Shown here one piece after another: positions 46,586 to 55,424 of a DNA stretch of 64,000 nt; position 1 is the stretch's first letter, and each line of letters begins with the position of its first letter. This DNA is from Flavobacterium tagetis (GTDB taxonomy: Bacteria; Bacteroidota; Bacteroidia; Flavobacteriales; Flavobacteriaceae): positions 186,001 to 250,000 of the forward strand of contig NZ_JAERSF010000001.1 in NCBI RefSeq assembly GCF_016735615.1, in the 5' to 3' direction. A program made the translations under genes and the position numbers. Under the pieces are notes generated by a model. It was not told where the DNA came from. It saw nothing but the letters and a program-made list of their open reading frames with translations, and did not search any database.

Positions 46586-47050
46586 ATGACCATTTTTAAT
46601 TTCTTTAAAAGATCTACTACAAAATGCCCGAGATGCCTTGGAAAAAGATTTGTTGATTGGGATGATATCCGCCGTTTAAACCGTCAATTAAAATGGAGTC
46701 CTGCGCCATGCGCGTACTGCGATGCAACAGGAAGAGTCCCCAAAGAAATGCTTTCGAAAGTTGCTGTAGATTGCATGTACCTGACCATAGACTTGCCAGA
46801 ATCTGTAATCGAAAAAATAAAAGAAGGCGATCTACAAACGATTGAAAAAGGAAAACAGCGCGAACTTTTTGTAGATCATCTTATACAATATACAGAGCAT
46901 CATTATCTTGCTCAAAATCTAGATGCCGAAAGCATTGCTAATTTATATTTGGAATACGAGGCAGAAAAAGCTCCTTTTGCTGTTACCAAAGAAGAATTAA
47001 TAAAATATATTCAAGGTGTAATCGAACTTAAAAAAACGGTATTACAATAA
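46586..47050 (+). CDS. Protein with paired CxxC motifs (zinc-ribbon-like)
   Basis: A 154-residue protein. The N-terminal half carries CPRCLGKRFVDWDD and PCAYCDATGRV, two CxxC pairs spaced like the DnaJ-type zinc finger. The rest is helical (residues 60-150) with no known motif. No family was recognised beyond the metal site. It stands alone. Confidence 0.7.
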   Translation: MTIFNFFKRSTTKCPRCLGKRFVDWDDIRRLNRQLKWSPAPCAYCDATGRVPKEMLSKVAVDCMYLTIDLPESVIEKIKEGDLQTIEKGKQRELFVDHLIQYTEHHYLAQNLDAESIANLYLEYEAEKAPFAVTKEELIKYIQGVIELKKTVLQ

Positions 47051-47397
47051 CCTTTGCAACTCAATTACTCAAAATCTTTGACCATTTACAAAAACAGGTA
47101 AAAACACCTATAGCCGCTCTATTATTTTGTTCTAATATTGTTATGAATAATTTTTAGTTTAGGCAAGGTTTTCTAATAGAGAGCTTTTTAATTTTTTGTC
47201 ACTTTTTTTTTGGAACAGAAAGTGGAATTTCAAATCGCTGGTACCGATTGGAAATTTCACTTTTTTTTGTTCGTCATCCTGAGGAACTTTAAATTCTCTG
47301 TCTCTTTACCTCTTTATACCTTTGTATCTCTACACCTTTTCCCCTAAGAAAAAAGCAGTATTTTTGCGTTCTGTAAAAGCCACGAAATTAAGTCCGC
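47051..47397. other. Gene-less stretch with hairpin and repeat
   Basis: A 17-bp stem with two mismatches (47221-47237 with 47246-47262) ends in eight Ts and is a likely terminator. It is followed by a TCGTCATCCTGAGGAAC motif (47271-47287), possibly a dispersed repeat. A -7-like box TATTTTTG lies at 47359-47366 before the DUF3754 gene. Confidence 0.6.
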
Positions 47398-48642
47398 ATG
47401 ACTAGAGAACATTATATTCCATTTAACAAAGAATTTTTACTGGAACAGCAAATCGCAACATTTGCTGAAGATTCACAAAAAATTAGTGATTTTAAAAAGC
47501 TGTTCGAAATCATCGAACATTATTATCATTACGAGTCTTTTAATCTTAACAGAAATCTAAAACAGCATTACGCTCTCTATGATCCAGATTTAAGTGAAAA
47601 AGAGCGTGAGCAATTTATCAATAAAAGCAATTTCCCAATTTTTAAAGAAACGTTGCTTAAAGTTCTAGAACGCGGCAATTACTACAGAATCAACCAAAAA
47701 GCGTTAAACGATGCTTTTAACGAATCTGATTTGATTGGATTGAATCTTTCTATTGATTTTAATGCCTTTAAAGATTTCGAACTTTATGCACGAGGCCATC
47801 ATAAAGCAAAAGAAAAAATCAAAAAATATTTCTTCTGGACCAAAGAAGTCGAAATTGAATATTATGATCGTGTCTTAATTTACCTCAATTACAGCGAAGC
47901 TGATTATCTAAAAGAAAAGAAAGTCAAATTAGGTAAAATGCCAATCGATCCGGGTTCAATTGCATTGAAAATATTCAAACGCGTTCCTAAAAACGATCTT
48001 GAAACTATTTTTCCAAATGCCATTCCTAAAATGTCTCTTAAGGATAAATTGCTGCTTTGGGTTCCTGGTGTTTTTGGTGGACTTTCGTTATTGAGCGCCA
48101 AGGTGATTCCAGCCTTGATCAATATGTACGACGCGTATCAAACTGGCGAAACAATCGATTTACTAAACAGTAAAACTTCTTTAAATCAAGGTTTAATAGC
48201 ACTTGGAATTTTAGGAGCATATTGCTTTCGTCAATACAATAATTTCATAAATAAGAAAATCAGGTATTCTAAAACGCTTTCTGATAGTTTGTATTTTAAA
48301 AATATCGGAAACAACAGCGGTGCGTTTTATTCTTTATTAAATTCTTCTGAAGAAGAAGCTTTAAAAGAAACTATTCTTGCTTATACATTTTTACACGAAA
48401 GTAAAAAATCCTTAACCACTGAAGAGCTAGACAATCAAATTGAATCTTGGTTTAAAACCAAACTAAATGCCGATTTGGATTTTGATGTAAACGATGCTTT
48501 ATTAAAGCTAAAAAGCATTGGTTTAGGAATCGAAACTAATGGAAAATGGAACGTGATTCCGCTCAATGAAGCGCTTATTGCCATTGATGAACTTTGGGAT
48601 AATGTTTTTCAGTACAATCAGAAAGCTAATGCTCTAAAATAA
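47398..48642 (+). CDS. DUF3754/TMEM143-like membrane protein
   Basis: A 414-residue protein. Residues 1-220 are soluble; two membrane spans follow (about 223-245 and 262-280). The sequence shows the DUF3754 hallmarks LNLSIDFNAFKDFELYARG and FKRVPKNDLETIFP, and the region after the spans. No function is known for the family; mammalian TMEM143 is mitochondrial. It is 6 bases from the DUF2199 gene, so they form an operon. Confidence 0.78.
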   Translation: MTREHYIPFNKEFLLEQQIATFAEDSQKISDFKKLFEIIEHYYHYESFNLNRNLKQHYALYDPDLSEKEREQFINKSNFPIFKETLLKVLERGNYYRINQKALNDAFNESDLIGLNLSIDFNAFKDFELYARGHHKAKEKIKKYFFWTKEVEIEYYDRVLIYLNYSEADYLKEKKVKLGKMPIDPGSIALKIFKRVPKNDLETIFPNAIPKMSLKDKLLLWVPGVFGGLSLLSAKVIPALINMYDAYQTGETIDLLNSKTSLNQGLIALGILGAYCFRQYNNFINKKIRYSKTLSDSLYFKNIGNNSGAFYSLLNSSEEEALKETILAYTFLHESKKSLTTEELDNQIESWFKTKLNADLDFDVNDALLKLKSIGLGIETNGKWNVIPLNEALIAIDELWDNVFQYNQKANALK

Positions 48643-48648
48643 TTAAAA

Positions 48649-49164
48649 ATGTATACTTACAAATGTTCCTGCTGCGGAGAAGTTTTTGATCAAATGCCTT
48701 TGTGTTTTGGAAACGAATTTCCTGCTTATTATTTTACAATTCCACCCGAAGAAAGAGAACAAAGAATTGAATATGGAGGAAGCTGGTGTTATGTCGATGA
48801 AGAACATTTTTTTCATCGTGGCAGATTAACCATTCCTATTATTGATTATCACGAAGATTTGGTTTTTAATGTATGGACTACAATAAGCGAAGATAATTTT
48901 TGCCTACGAATGGATTTATGGAAAGATCCAAATCGAATAAATCAAGAGCCCTATTTTGGTTGGATGCAGACTGACGTTCCCACTTACGGCAAAACTATAT
49001 CTCTAAAATCAATCGCCATTGAACAAGGTTTAGGATTGATTCCTGAAATAAAACTGATTGAAGAAAATCATCCTTTAACTTTAGATCAGGAAAACGGAAT
49101 CACATTAGAAAAAGCCATTTCGATTGTAGATGAAATAATGAAAATACAGCACGGTAAAAGCTAA
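48649..49164 (+). CDS. DUF2199 protein
   Basis: A 171-residue protein that starts with a CxxC pair (YKCSCCGEVFDQMP) and holds CYVDEEHFFHRGRLTIPI and FVW-type segments typical of DUF2199. No role is known. The gap from the DUF3754 gene is 6 bases and the Mpo1-like gene follows after 47 bases. Confidence 0.8.
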   Translation: MYTYKCSCCGEVFDQMPLCFGNEFPAYYFTIPPEEREQRIEYGGSWCYVDEEHFFHRGRLTIPIIDYHEDLVFNVWTTISEDNFCLRMDLWKDPNRINQEPYFGWMQTDVPTYGKTISLKSIAIEQGLGLIPEIKLIEENHPLTLDQENGITLEKAISIVDEIMKIQHGKS

Positions 49165-49211
49165 AAGAAATTTTATTAGATTTACGCATCTAACCTTTAA
49201 AACCACAAGCA

Positions 49212-49676
49212 ATGAGAACATTAGACCAATGGTTTGCTGAATATGCTGTAAGTCATCAGAACCCAACCAACAAGGCGATTCATTACATTTGCGTTCCCGC
49301 GATTTTCTTTTCTATCGTAGGTTTACTTATGAGTATTCCAACCAGGATTATTGCTAATACTCTAAACCTAAATTTGCCTATTATTGAAAATTGGGCTTTT
49401 ATAATTTTACTTTTTGTTCTTGTTTTTTACATTAGATTATCCGTTTCTATGGCACTAAAAATTGCTGTATTCTCTGGAATCTGTTTAGTTATCAATTATT
49501 ATATCGGACAAATTGTACCGTTGTGGGCATTCTCAATTGGCGTTTTTGTTATTGCTTGGATAGGACAGTTTTATGGTCATAATATTGAAGGCAAAAAACC
49601 TTCTTTCTTAAAAGATCTTCAATTTTTATTGATTGGCCCTGCTTGGGTTGTTGAGAATTTGTTTTCGAAGAAGTAA
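49212..49676 (+). CDS. DUF962/Mpo1-like membrane protein
   Basis: A 154-residue protein with three or four spans. The start RTLDQWFAEYAVSHQNPTNK and the later WIGQFYGHNIEGKKPSF carry the His residues conserved in the DUF962 family; yeast Mpo1 is an iron-dependent dioxygenase acting on 2-hydroxy fatty acids. Bacterial homologues are uncharacterised. It closes the operon that starts with the DUF3754 gene. Confidence 0.83.
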   Translation: MRTLDQWFAEYAVSHQNPTNKAIHYICVPAIFFSIVGLLMSIPTRIIANTLNLNLPIIENWAFIILLFVLVFYIRLSVSMALKIAVFSGICLVINYYIGQIVPLWAFSIGVFVIAWIGQFYGHNIEGKKPSFLKDLQFLLIGPAWVVENLFSKK

Positions 49677-49783
49677 ACTTGTCCATTTTCAAAATGATAT
49701 TGCATTAGTGACAAATAATTAAACATAAGTATTCTCTTATTTTTAAAATAAAAATGTACTTTTGACATACCAAAAACAAAATC

Positions 49784-50290
49784 ATGATACAGTTAATCTG
49801 GGGAATACTAAACGTTTCACTGTTTTTAGGGCTTATTATTTTTTGCGCAAAAAAAGCAACTGAAATTCGTAAAAAAGTGGGTTTGTCCGTTGCCATTCTC
49901 TTTTCTTTTTTTGCTTTATCTTTTATCACAAGACCAAGCAATGAACAAAAAGATAAAAAATTTGAATTTGAAAATAGGGAAACCGAAAAACAATCTTTAA
50001 ATCGCAATACCTATCTTTCAAAAATTACCCTTGAAGATGACTTATGTACAAAATTTGAATTGAATGTAATTTGTGATGGTGAAAATGCGCGTTCAGCATT
50101 AATTCAGAGAACTGGATTTATGGGTGGCACAGAATGGTCTACACTTTATATTAATATCAATAAAACAGAAAAGAAAAATACCTTCCAATATCAGGCTGGA
50201 GGAACTAGAAAATGGATACTTCTTGGTATAGAAATATATTCAGAGTATAAAGAATTTAGCGGAATGAGCGAATTTAAACCTGCTTTCTAA
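49784..50290 (+). CDS. Hypothetical membrane-anchored protein
   Basis: A 168-residue protein with two hydrophobic segments near the N terminus (LIWGILNVSLFLGLIIFCAK, and a second at about 31-47), then a soluble part that resembles an immunoglobulin-like or beta-rich domain (LNVICDGENARSALIQRTG, LYININKTEKK). No family was recognised. A -7-like box TACTTTTG stands at 49757-49764. A terminator follows at 50325-50362. Confidence 0.6.
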   Translation: MIQLIWGILNVSLFLGLIIFCAKKATEIRKKVGLSVAILFSFFALSFITRPSNEQKDKKFEFENRETEKQSLNRNTYLSKITLEDDLCTKFELNVICDGENARSALIQRTGFMGGTEWSTLYININKTEKKNTFQYQAGGTRKWILLGIEIYSEYKEFSGMSEFKPAF

Positions 50291-50324
50291 CGTTCTTTAA
50301 ATCCTAAATCAATTCTAAAAAAAT

Positions 50325-50362
50325 AAAGGACAAAGAAGAATTTTATCTTTTTTGTCCTTTTC
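50325..50362 (+). terminator. Terminator of the 49784 gene
   Basis: AAAGGACAAA (50325-50334) pairs with TTTGTCCTTT (50351-50360). Confidence 0.8.
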
Positions 50363-50411
50363 ATTTTTAAAAACATTTAAAACTGTTCACATCAAAACAA
50401 ATCAACATCAA

Positions 50412-51273
50412 ATGAAAAAAGTTTTTACATTTATTACAATTTCAATCTTAATTTCTGCCTGTAAAAAAACTGAAAATAATGCCACTTCTACCATTTCAAA
50501 AATAAAAACTGATAGTGTTGCACTTAACCACTCAGCATCAGTAGCCGCATCAGATTCCGAAGCTCTTTTAGATTTATTCACCAAAAGAAAAAAAGAAATA
50601 GTTTTAAAATTAAAATCTATTTCTGCCGAAGAGTCCAACGCTTTGTATGAAAAGTATTTTGAAGAAAACAGTACCTTATTACAAGAAATAGCAGGAAAAG
50701 AATCTCCCGTATTAGATAGATTTTATAATGAAGACGAAGCTGATAAAAAAGCTGTTAAACTTTTAGGTGAGAAACTTTCCAAACATCAATTACAGTTTTG
50801 GGAAATTGGAGAAGGCTATGTAGAAATAGAACCTTTACATGATTTCTACTATACTATTTTCAAAGATTACATAACTAGCGATTACAAAGATTATCTGTAC
50901 TTAAAAAGCGAAGAAAACAAAACGTTATATTCTGCAGATGCTGGACTTGTGATCTCTTTTAAAGATCTAGGCGACAGAGTAATTTCTTGGGGAAAACTTT
51001 ATGACCAAATACCCAAATTCAAAACTGATTGAATCTGTAAAAGATGAATACAAAAATTACCAAATGGATTATCTAATTGGCCAGGATAATACGCCAACCG
51101 CAGAACGAGCAACAGATGAGACATATATTTATCCTGAAAACATTCAGGAATTTAACCGATTCATGAAAAAATATCCAAAAAGCCCTACTGCTCCTCTAAT
51201 TAACTTGTTTATGGAAAACTTTAAGACTGAAAATATTTCGGATTTATTAAGAGCTGAACAAGATAAATTGTAA
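50412..51273 (+). pseudogene. Frameshifted lipoprotein gene (two overlapping frames)
   Basis: The first part (50412-51032) encodes a lipoprotein with lipobox ISAC and a helical body. It stops shortly after WGKLYDQ. A second frame (51001-51273) starts inside it and reads TKYPNSKLIESVKDEYKNYQ, then NTPTAER and further conserved-looking helices. Joining the frames at one site (removing one base near 51004-51008) gives WGKLYDKYPNSKL, which reads as one protein of about 286 residues. The likely cause is a one-base insertion, or a sequencing error. No domain name is offered for the whole; the helical repeats are like those in other Bacteroidota lipoproteins of unknown role. Confidence 0.65.
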
Positions 51274-51623
51274 AATTTTAATTGAAAAATAAGTTTAACC
51301 TTTAGAATCTGAAATTTGAGAATCTGGCAACGGTCATTATTTATAGTATTCTCTTTGTATTTTCTGTTTATTACATTTTTGAAAATTCTAAAAAGCAACC
51401 AAAGTAAATTGTAAGCTTGCGAGAAAAGCGTAGAAATATCTATAATTTAGAAAGTGCATTCCTTTAATAATTAAAAGAATGCGCTTTTATTTTTTGACCG
51501 TGACGGTACAAAGTTCTATTTATTTGTAGATAATTTAAAACTAGAAATACTTCATTCTAAAATTAAACTGCAAACCAATTCCCGAAAGGGAGAATGAGAT
51601 ATTAAATGACAATTTCATAATTA
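51274..51623. other. Gene-less stretch with hairpin and tRNA-like relic
   Basis: AAAGTGCATTC (51451-51461) pairs with GAATGCGCTTT (51477-51487). It is followed by TTTTTTGACCGTGACGGTAC at 51491-51510, then AAAGTTC. The same arrangement (hairpin, TGACC, TTC) is seen at 52635-52702 and at the tRNA-Arg gene. Confidence 0.55.
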
Positions 51624-52565
51624 TCACAGCAACTTTATTGGTATATAAATATCTATAATATGATGATTTTCGGGATGCGATTTAGGATCGTTTAAATGAC
51701 TTAAAAAGAAATTTCTGTTATCTGGCTGATATCCATTTTCTTCAAACCATACTTCATAAATATAATTCCATGTTTTAAAGCATTCAGACATTGGCGCTTC
51801 TTTGTGGAAAATAGCATACAATCCGCCACTTATCGTTGTATTCCCAATTATACCTTCTCCAACTATTTTTTCAGGAACAGACAAACAAACATCTGCTTGA
51901 AGCATTCCTTCTAAATTAGCATTACTTCTATAAACAGTTAATGCTTTTGTTTCAGGAAAATTTACCAAATTTCTTGGGGAAGCCCAGCTAAAAAGCTGTT
52001 TAAACATATCTTCAAATGTTTCACTATCATGTTTGTGAATATTCAGATTTCGAATGTAAATAACGTTAAATGCATCCAGTTTTTTGATTTCAAAATCAAG
52101 TTTCATAGTTTCACTCATTTCAATATTTTTTAAATTATTTAATTTGAGTGCAAGATAGTTTTCGATTTCAGACTGCATTTTACCAATATTGCTATCTATT
52201 ATACCAATATTGCTATTTTTATGTAACTTTCGCCATTCACTGGGAGTTACATGTTTAACTTCACGGAAAGCTCTTGAGAAAGACGAAATACTTAAGAAAC
52301 CACATTCAGATGCTATTTCGCTAATTGTTTTGGAAGGATTGTTCATTAAGAAAAATAAGGCTCGTTCAATTTTTGCATTTTTAATAAAATCATTAATTCT
52401 TGTTCCTGTTACTGACTTAAAAATTCTATGAAAATGAAATTTTGAAAAATTCGAAAGAACAGCCAATTTCTCTAAAGAAAGTTCTTCATGAAGGTTCTCT
52501 TTAATATAATCTATACTCTTATTAATTCTAAAATAATACTCTTTAATAGACTCTTCTTTTGTCAT
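51624..52565 (-). CDS. AraC-family regulator with GyrI-like domain
   Basis: A 313-residue protein from MTKEESIKEY; the earlier start would be TTG. Two helix-turn-helix motifs occupy about residues 10-115 (LSLEKLAVLSNFSKFHFHRIF, cut by motif, and ISEIASECGFLSISSFSRAFR). A GyrI-like effector domain follows (about 155-310). Such proteins bind small hydrophobic ligands and control efflux or stress genes. No target lies beside it. The gene is bracketed by tRNA-like relics. Confidence 0.88.
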   Translation of the reverse strand: MTKEESIKEYYFRINKSIDYIKENLHEELSLEKLAVLSNFSKFHFHRIFKSVTGTRINDFIKNAKIERALFFLMNNPSKTISEIASECGFLSISSFSRAFREVKHVTPSEWRKLHKNSNIGIIDSNIGKMQSEIENYLALKLNNLKNIEMSETMKLDFEIKKLDAFNVIYIRNLNIHKHDSETFEDMFKQLFSWASPRNLVNFPETKALTVYRSNANLEGMLQADVCLSVPEKIVGEGIIGNTTISGGLYAIFHKEAPMSECFKTWNYIYEVWFEENGYQPDNRNFFLSHLNDPKSHPENHHIIDIYIPIKLL

Positions 52566-53004
52566 GCTTTTGGATCTATGATATTGTTTCAACTAAAGAT
52601 TCCTTGATGTGTAAAATAATATTGTAACCAAAGTTAAGAATGTATTTATACATTCTTAGGCTTTCAAATTTTATGGTGACCTTGACGATACATAATTCGA
52701 ATCTTTTGTTCGAAGACTTAAAGATTCTAAATGAGATTTAACTCTTTTTATTTTATAATTGGTTTAAGAAAATTATTTTAATATACTTATTTAATATAAA
52801 GCAAGATGTGTCTAAAATGAATACTCTTATGAAAATTAGTTCTATTTTAGCAATTATAATAAACGACTTAATAACTTGATTCTTGCTAAGATAAAATGGT
52901 TAAGGCTGCTGTTTTATAAAATGTATAAGCAAGTAGTTGATTAGCTTACAATGAATCAGTCAATCGTTTTTCAGAAAAAAAGTTAGTTATAATTTTAAGA
53001 AAAT
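52566..53004. other. Gene-less stretch with perfect hairpin and tRNA-like relic
   Basis: A perfect 11-bp inverted repeat TAAGAATGTAT with ATACATTCTTA (52635-52658) is followed by GGCTTT and then TTTTATGGTGACC (52670-52682) and ATTCGAATC near 52695-52703. This mirrors the terminator and 3' end of tRNA-Arg at 54541-54612. The rest up to 53004 holds nothing recognised. Confidence 0.6.
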
Positions 53005-54387
53005 ATGCTATATCCTATTAAACGCAACAACATCTATGGTTTTATTAATGAAAAAGGCGAAATAATTATTGAGCCTAAATTTAACTATACTCGAGATTTT
53101 TCAAATCAAGTTTGTGTTGTTTCAAATAATTTACAAGAGACTAATTTTGAATATGATGGAAAAATTTATTTTTACTCAACTTCAACAATTATTAATAGTA
53201 ATGGAGATATATTATTCCCGTTTAAAAAATATTTAACAATTGATAAATATTCTGATGATGTAGCTTTTTGTTATAATGAAAAAATAAAGAGGCATGGTGT
53301 TATCGATAAAAATGGTGAAGAAATAATTCCATTTATTTTCTCAACTTCTGAAATTGAATATTCGTTATTTTCTGATGGTCTTGCAAGGATAAAAAGAGAT
53401 GGAAAATATGGTTTTATTAATAAAAACAACGAGGTTGTAATCCCATTTGATTATGATAAAGCAAGTAATTTTCATAATGGTTATTCACTTGTGAAAATCA
53501 AAAACAAAGATTTTTTAATAAATAAAAACGGAGAAATATACAAAACAAAACATAGTGTAATTTCAGCGTTTTATGAAGATCGAGCAATTGTTAAATTAAA
53601 AAACAAATATGGGTTTATTAATAAAAATAATGAGCTTGTTATCGATTATTTATATGATAGAATAGTAGGTATTTTTAATGAAGGACATTGTTTGGTGAAA
53701 ATCGGAGAAAAATATGGGCTAATTAATACATCAGGAGAGACGATAATTGAATTTAAATTTGATGAAGTAAGATGGATCGGTAATGGTGTTTTCCCTGCCA
53801 AAATTGGTAAAAAATGGACCTTAATCAATTTCAAAGGTGAGATGAAATTTGAGCCAAAATTTGAATTCATAAATGATTTTAATAAATTCAATGAAAATAT
53901 TGACTATTTTGATGCTAAACTTACAAGAGCCGAATTTAATAAAGAGGATTATTATATAGATACTTATGGTAATTTAATCTCGAAAATTAAAACTACAGAA
54001 AGAGAAGTTATATATACCGAATTAATTGAACTTCTATGTAAAAGTCCTGAACAAAAACAAGTTTGGGATAAAGCTGAATGGAGTTATGATGGTTTTTCTA
54101 TTACTAAGAAGGGAGCTATAAAACCATTTTATTTTATTTTGAAATGGTTTAAGAATAATAATTTATTAACAGATGAAGGTATAGATGCCTACAATGATAA
54201 GAACAATTTAGAAATAGGACTTTACCGATCTATGTTTAAGAAAAATGCGGCCGGTTTTTTAGATTACTTTTATGATTATTGGTATGAAAAACAACATATT
54301 GCTAATTATCAGATCGATCCTGATTTAAAATTTGAAGAGGACGAAAATATTGGGAAATATTGGGAATTTTACAAGCAAAATTTCTAA
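53005..54387 (+). CDS. WG-repeat protein with extra C-terminal domain
   Basis: A 460-residue protein. Residues 1-310 are built of about seven WG-type repeats, each with YGFIN then a turn and (V/I)I(E/P)(P/F) such as YGFINEKGEIIIEPKF and YGFINKNNEVVIPF. Residues 330-460 form a separate helical domain, including VWDKAEWSYDGFSITKKG, that I cannot name. WG proteins are thought to bind ligands or proteins, with no known reaction. No signal peptide is seen, so it acts in the cytoplasm. It sits between relics of the tRNA 3' end. Confidence 0.82.
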   Translation: MLYPIKRNNIYGFINEKGEIIIEPKFNYTRDFSNQVCVVSNNLQETNFEYDGKIYFYSTSTIINSNGDILFPFKKYLTIDKYSDDVAFCYNEKIKRHGVIDKNGEEIIPFIFSTSEIEYSLFSDGLARIKRDGKYGFINKNNEVVIPFDYDKASNFHNGYSLVKIKNKDFLINKNGEIYKTKHSVISAFYEDRAIVKLKNKYGFINKNNELVIDYLYDRIVGIFNEGHCLVKIGEKYGLINTSGETIIEFKFDEVRWIGNGVFPAKIGKKWTLINFKGEMKFEPKFEFINDFNKFNENIDYFDAKLTRAEFNKEDYYIDTYGNLISKIKTTEREVIYTELIELLCKSPEQKQVWDKAEWSYDGFSITKKGAIKPFYFILKWFKNNNLLTDEGIDAYNDKNNLEIGLYRSMFKKNAAGFLDYFYDYWYEKQHIANYQIDPDLKFEEDENIGKYWEFYKQNF

Positions 54388-54454
54388 TTAAGCTCTCTTT
54401 ACAGAATTCAAATTGAATCTTATTTAACTGCCCGCTAGATATCGAAGAATTGAA

Positions 54455-54477
54455 GATCCCTGACGGAGTTCGAATCC
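54455..54477 (-). other. Possible relic of a tRNA 3' end
   Basis: GATCCCTGACGGAGTTCGAATC resembles the T arm and 3' stem of a tRNA read on the minus strand (the intact gene has GACCCC...GGGGTTCGAACC). No cloverleaf can be built around it. Confidence 0.4.
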
Positions 54478-54537
54478 AAATTGCTTGTAGGCATTGACTT
54501 TATAAAATGAAGGGAAATTTTAAAATTTATCGAACCA

Positions 54538-54575
54538 TAAAAAAAGCCTAAGAATCAATACTCTTAGGCTTTTGT
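54538..54575 (-). terminator. Terminator of tRNA-Arg
   Basis: AAAAGCCTAAGA (54542-54553) pairs with TCTTAGGCTTTT (54562-54573), ending in Ts on the minus strand. Confidence 0.85.
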
Positions 54576-54583
54576 TTTTATAG

Positions 54584-54657
54584 TGACCCCGGAGGGGTTC
54601 GAACCCCCAACCCTCAGAGCCGAAATCTGATATTCTATCCAGTTGAACTACGAGGTC
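54584..54657 (-). tRNA. tRNA-Arg (anticodon TCG)
   Basis: Read on the minus strand the acceptor GACCTCG pairs with CGGGGTC (one T-G pair). The anticodon stem is TCAGA/TCTGA around TTTCGGC, with TCG complementary to plus-strand bases 54621-54623. The T arm is GGGGG TTCGAAC CCCTC-like. CCA is not encoded. Confidence 0.94.
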
Positions 54658-54683
54658 AAAAAATATTTAAATTTCAATTTTTA

Positions 54684-54723
54684 AAATTCCAAATTCCAAG
54701 TTTAGTATTGGAATTTGGAATTT
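54684..54723. repeat. Perfect 16-bp inverted repeat after yqeY
   Basis: AAATTCCAAATTCCAA (54684-54699) pairs perfectly with TTGGAATTTGGAATTT (54708-54723). Further copies of TTGGAATTT follow to about 54770. It could terminate the division cluster transcript on the minus strand. Confidence 0.7.
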
Positions 54724-54777
54724 CTATATTGAGATTTCCAATTTGGAATTTGGATTTTCTTTATTGGAATTTAAAAA

Positions 54778-55227
54778 TTACGAAAGTAATTTTTTCACAA
54801 TTGTAGAAATGGTTTTTCCTTCAGCAGTTCCACCTAATTGAGCAGATGCTAATCCCATAACTTTACCCATTGAAGCAATTCCAGAAGCTCCTGTTTCAGC
54901 AATGATTTTTGCTACTACAGCTTCTACTTCTTCTTCGCTCAATTGAGCTGGCAAAAACTTCTCGATTACAGCAACTTGAGCCAATTCTGGTTCTGCTAAA
55001 TCTGGACGGTTTTGCTCTGTAAAGATTCTTGCGCTTTCTTTACGAGTTTTAACCAATCTCTGAAGTAATTTAATTTCATCCTCTTCAGATAAATCTTCTT
55101 TAGATCCTGAAGCTGTAGATGCTAATAATAATTCTGATTTTACAGCTCTTAAAGCTTCTAAAGCTACTGTATCTTTCGCTTTCATGGCGTTTTTAATTTC
55201 GTCCATGATTTGTGTTTGTAAACTCAT
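54778..55227 (-). CDS. GatB/YqeY-domain protein
   Basis: A 149-residue protein with the YqeY pattern: LQTQIMDEIKNAMKAKD at the start, then EEDEIKLLQRLVKTRKES, and FLPAQLSEEEVEAVV ending GKTISTIVKKLLS. The domain is the tRNA-binding tail of GatB found alone. Its role is unclear, though it follows ftsZ in many Bacteroidota. The gap to ftsZ contains a CTTCGACT-type repeat and a terminator. Confidence 0.88.
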   Translation of the reverse strand: MSLQTQIMDEIKNAMKAKDTVALEALRAVKSELLLASTASGSKEDLSEEDEIKLLQRLVKTRKESARIFTEQNRPDLAEPELAQVAVIEKFLPAQLSEEEVEAVVAKIIAETGASGIASMGKVMGLASAQLGGTAEGKTISTIVKKLLS

Positions 55228-55278
55228 GTTATATTTTATTTGAATAAGCTATTGCTTATTATTGATGTATTAATTTGG

Positions 55279-55302
55279 CCCTTCGACTTCGCTCAGGGTG
55301 AC
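55279..55302. repeat. CTTCGACT-type repeat arm
   Basis: CCCTTCGACTTCGCTCAGGG is a partial palindrome and has the same core as the inverted repeat at 42172-42225. Confidence 0.7.
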
Positions 55303-55370
55303 AATAAGATTCACTTTAAAAACCTATTTAGGAAGTCAAATTTTGAAATTCTGTGCGAAGATAAAAAAAA

Positions 55371-55403
55371 TAACCCGAAAATTAAATCCAATTTTCGGGT
55401 TAC
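55371..55403 (-). terminator. Terminator after ftsZ
   Basis: AACCCGAAAATT (55372-55383) pairs perfectly with AATTTTCGGGTT (55390-55401). Confidence 0.85.
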
Positions 55404-55424
55404 CCTATATTATGATTCTAAAAA

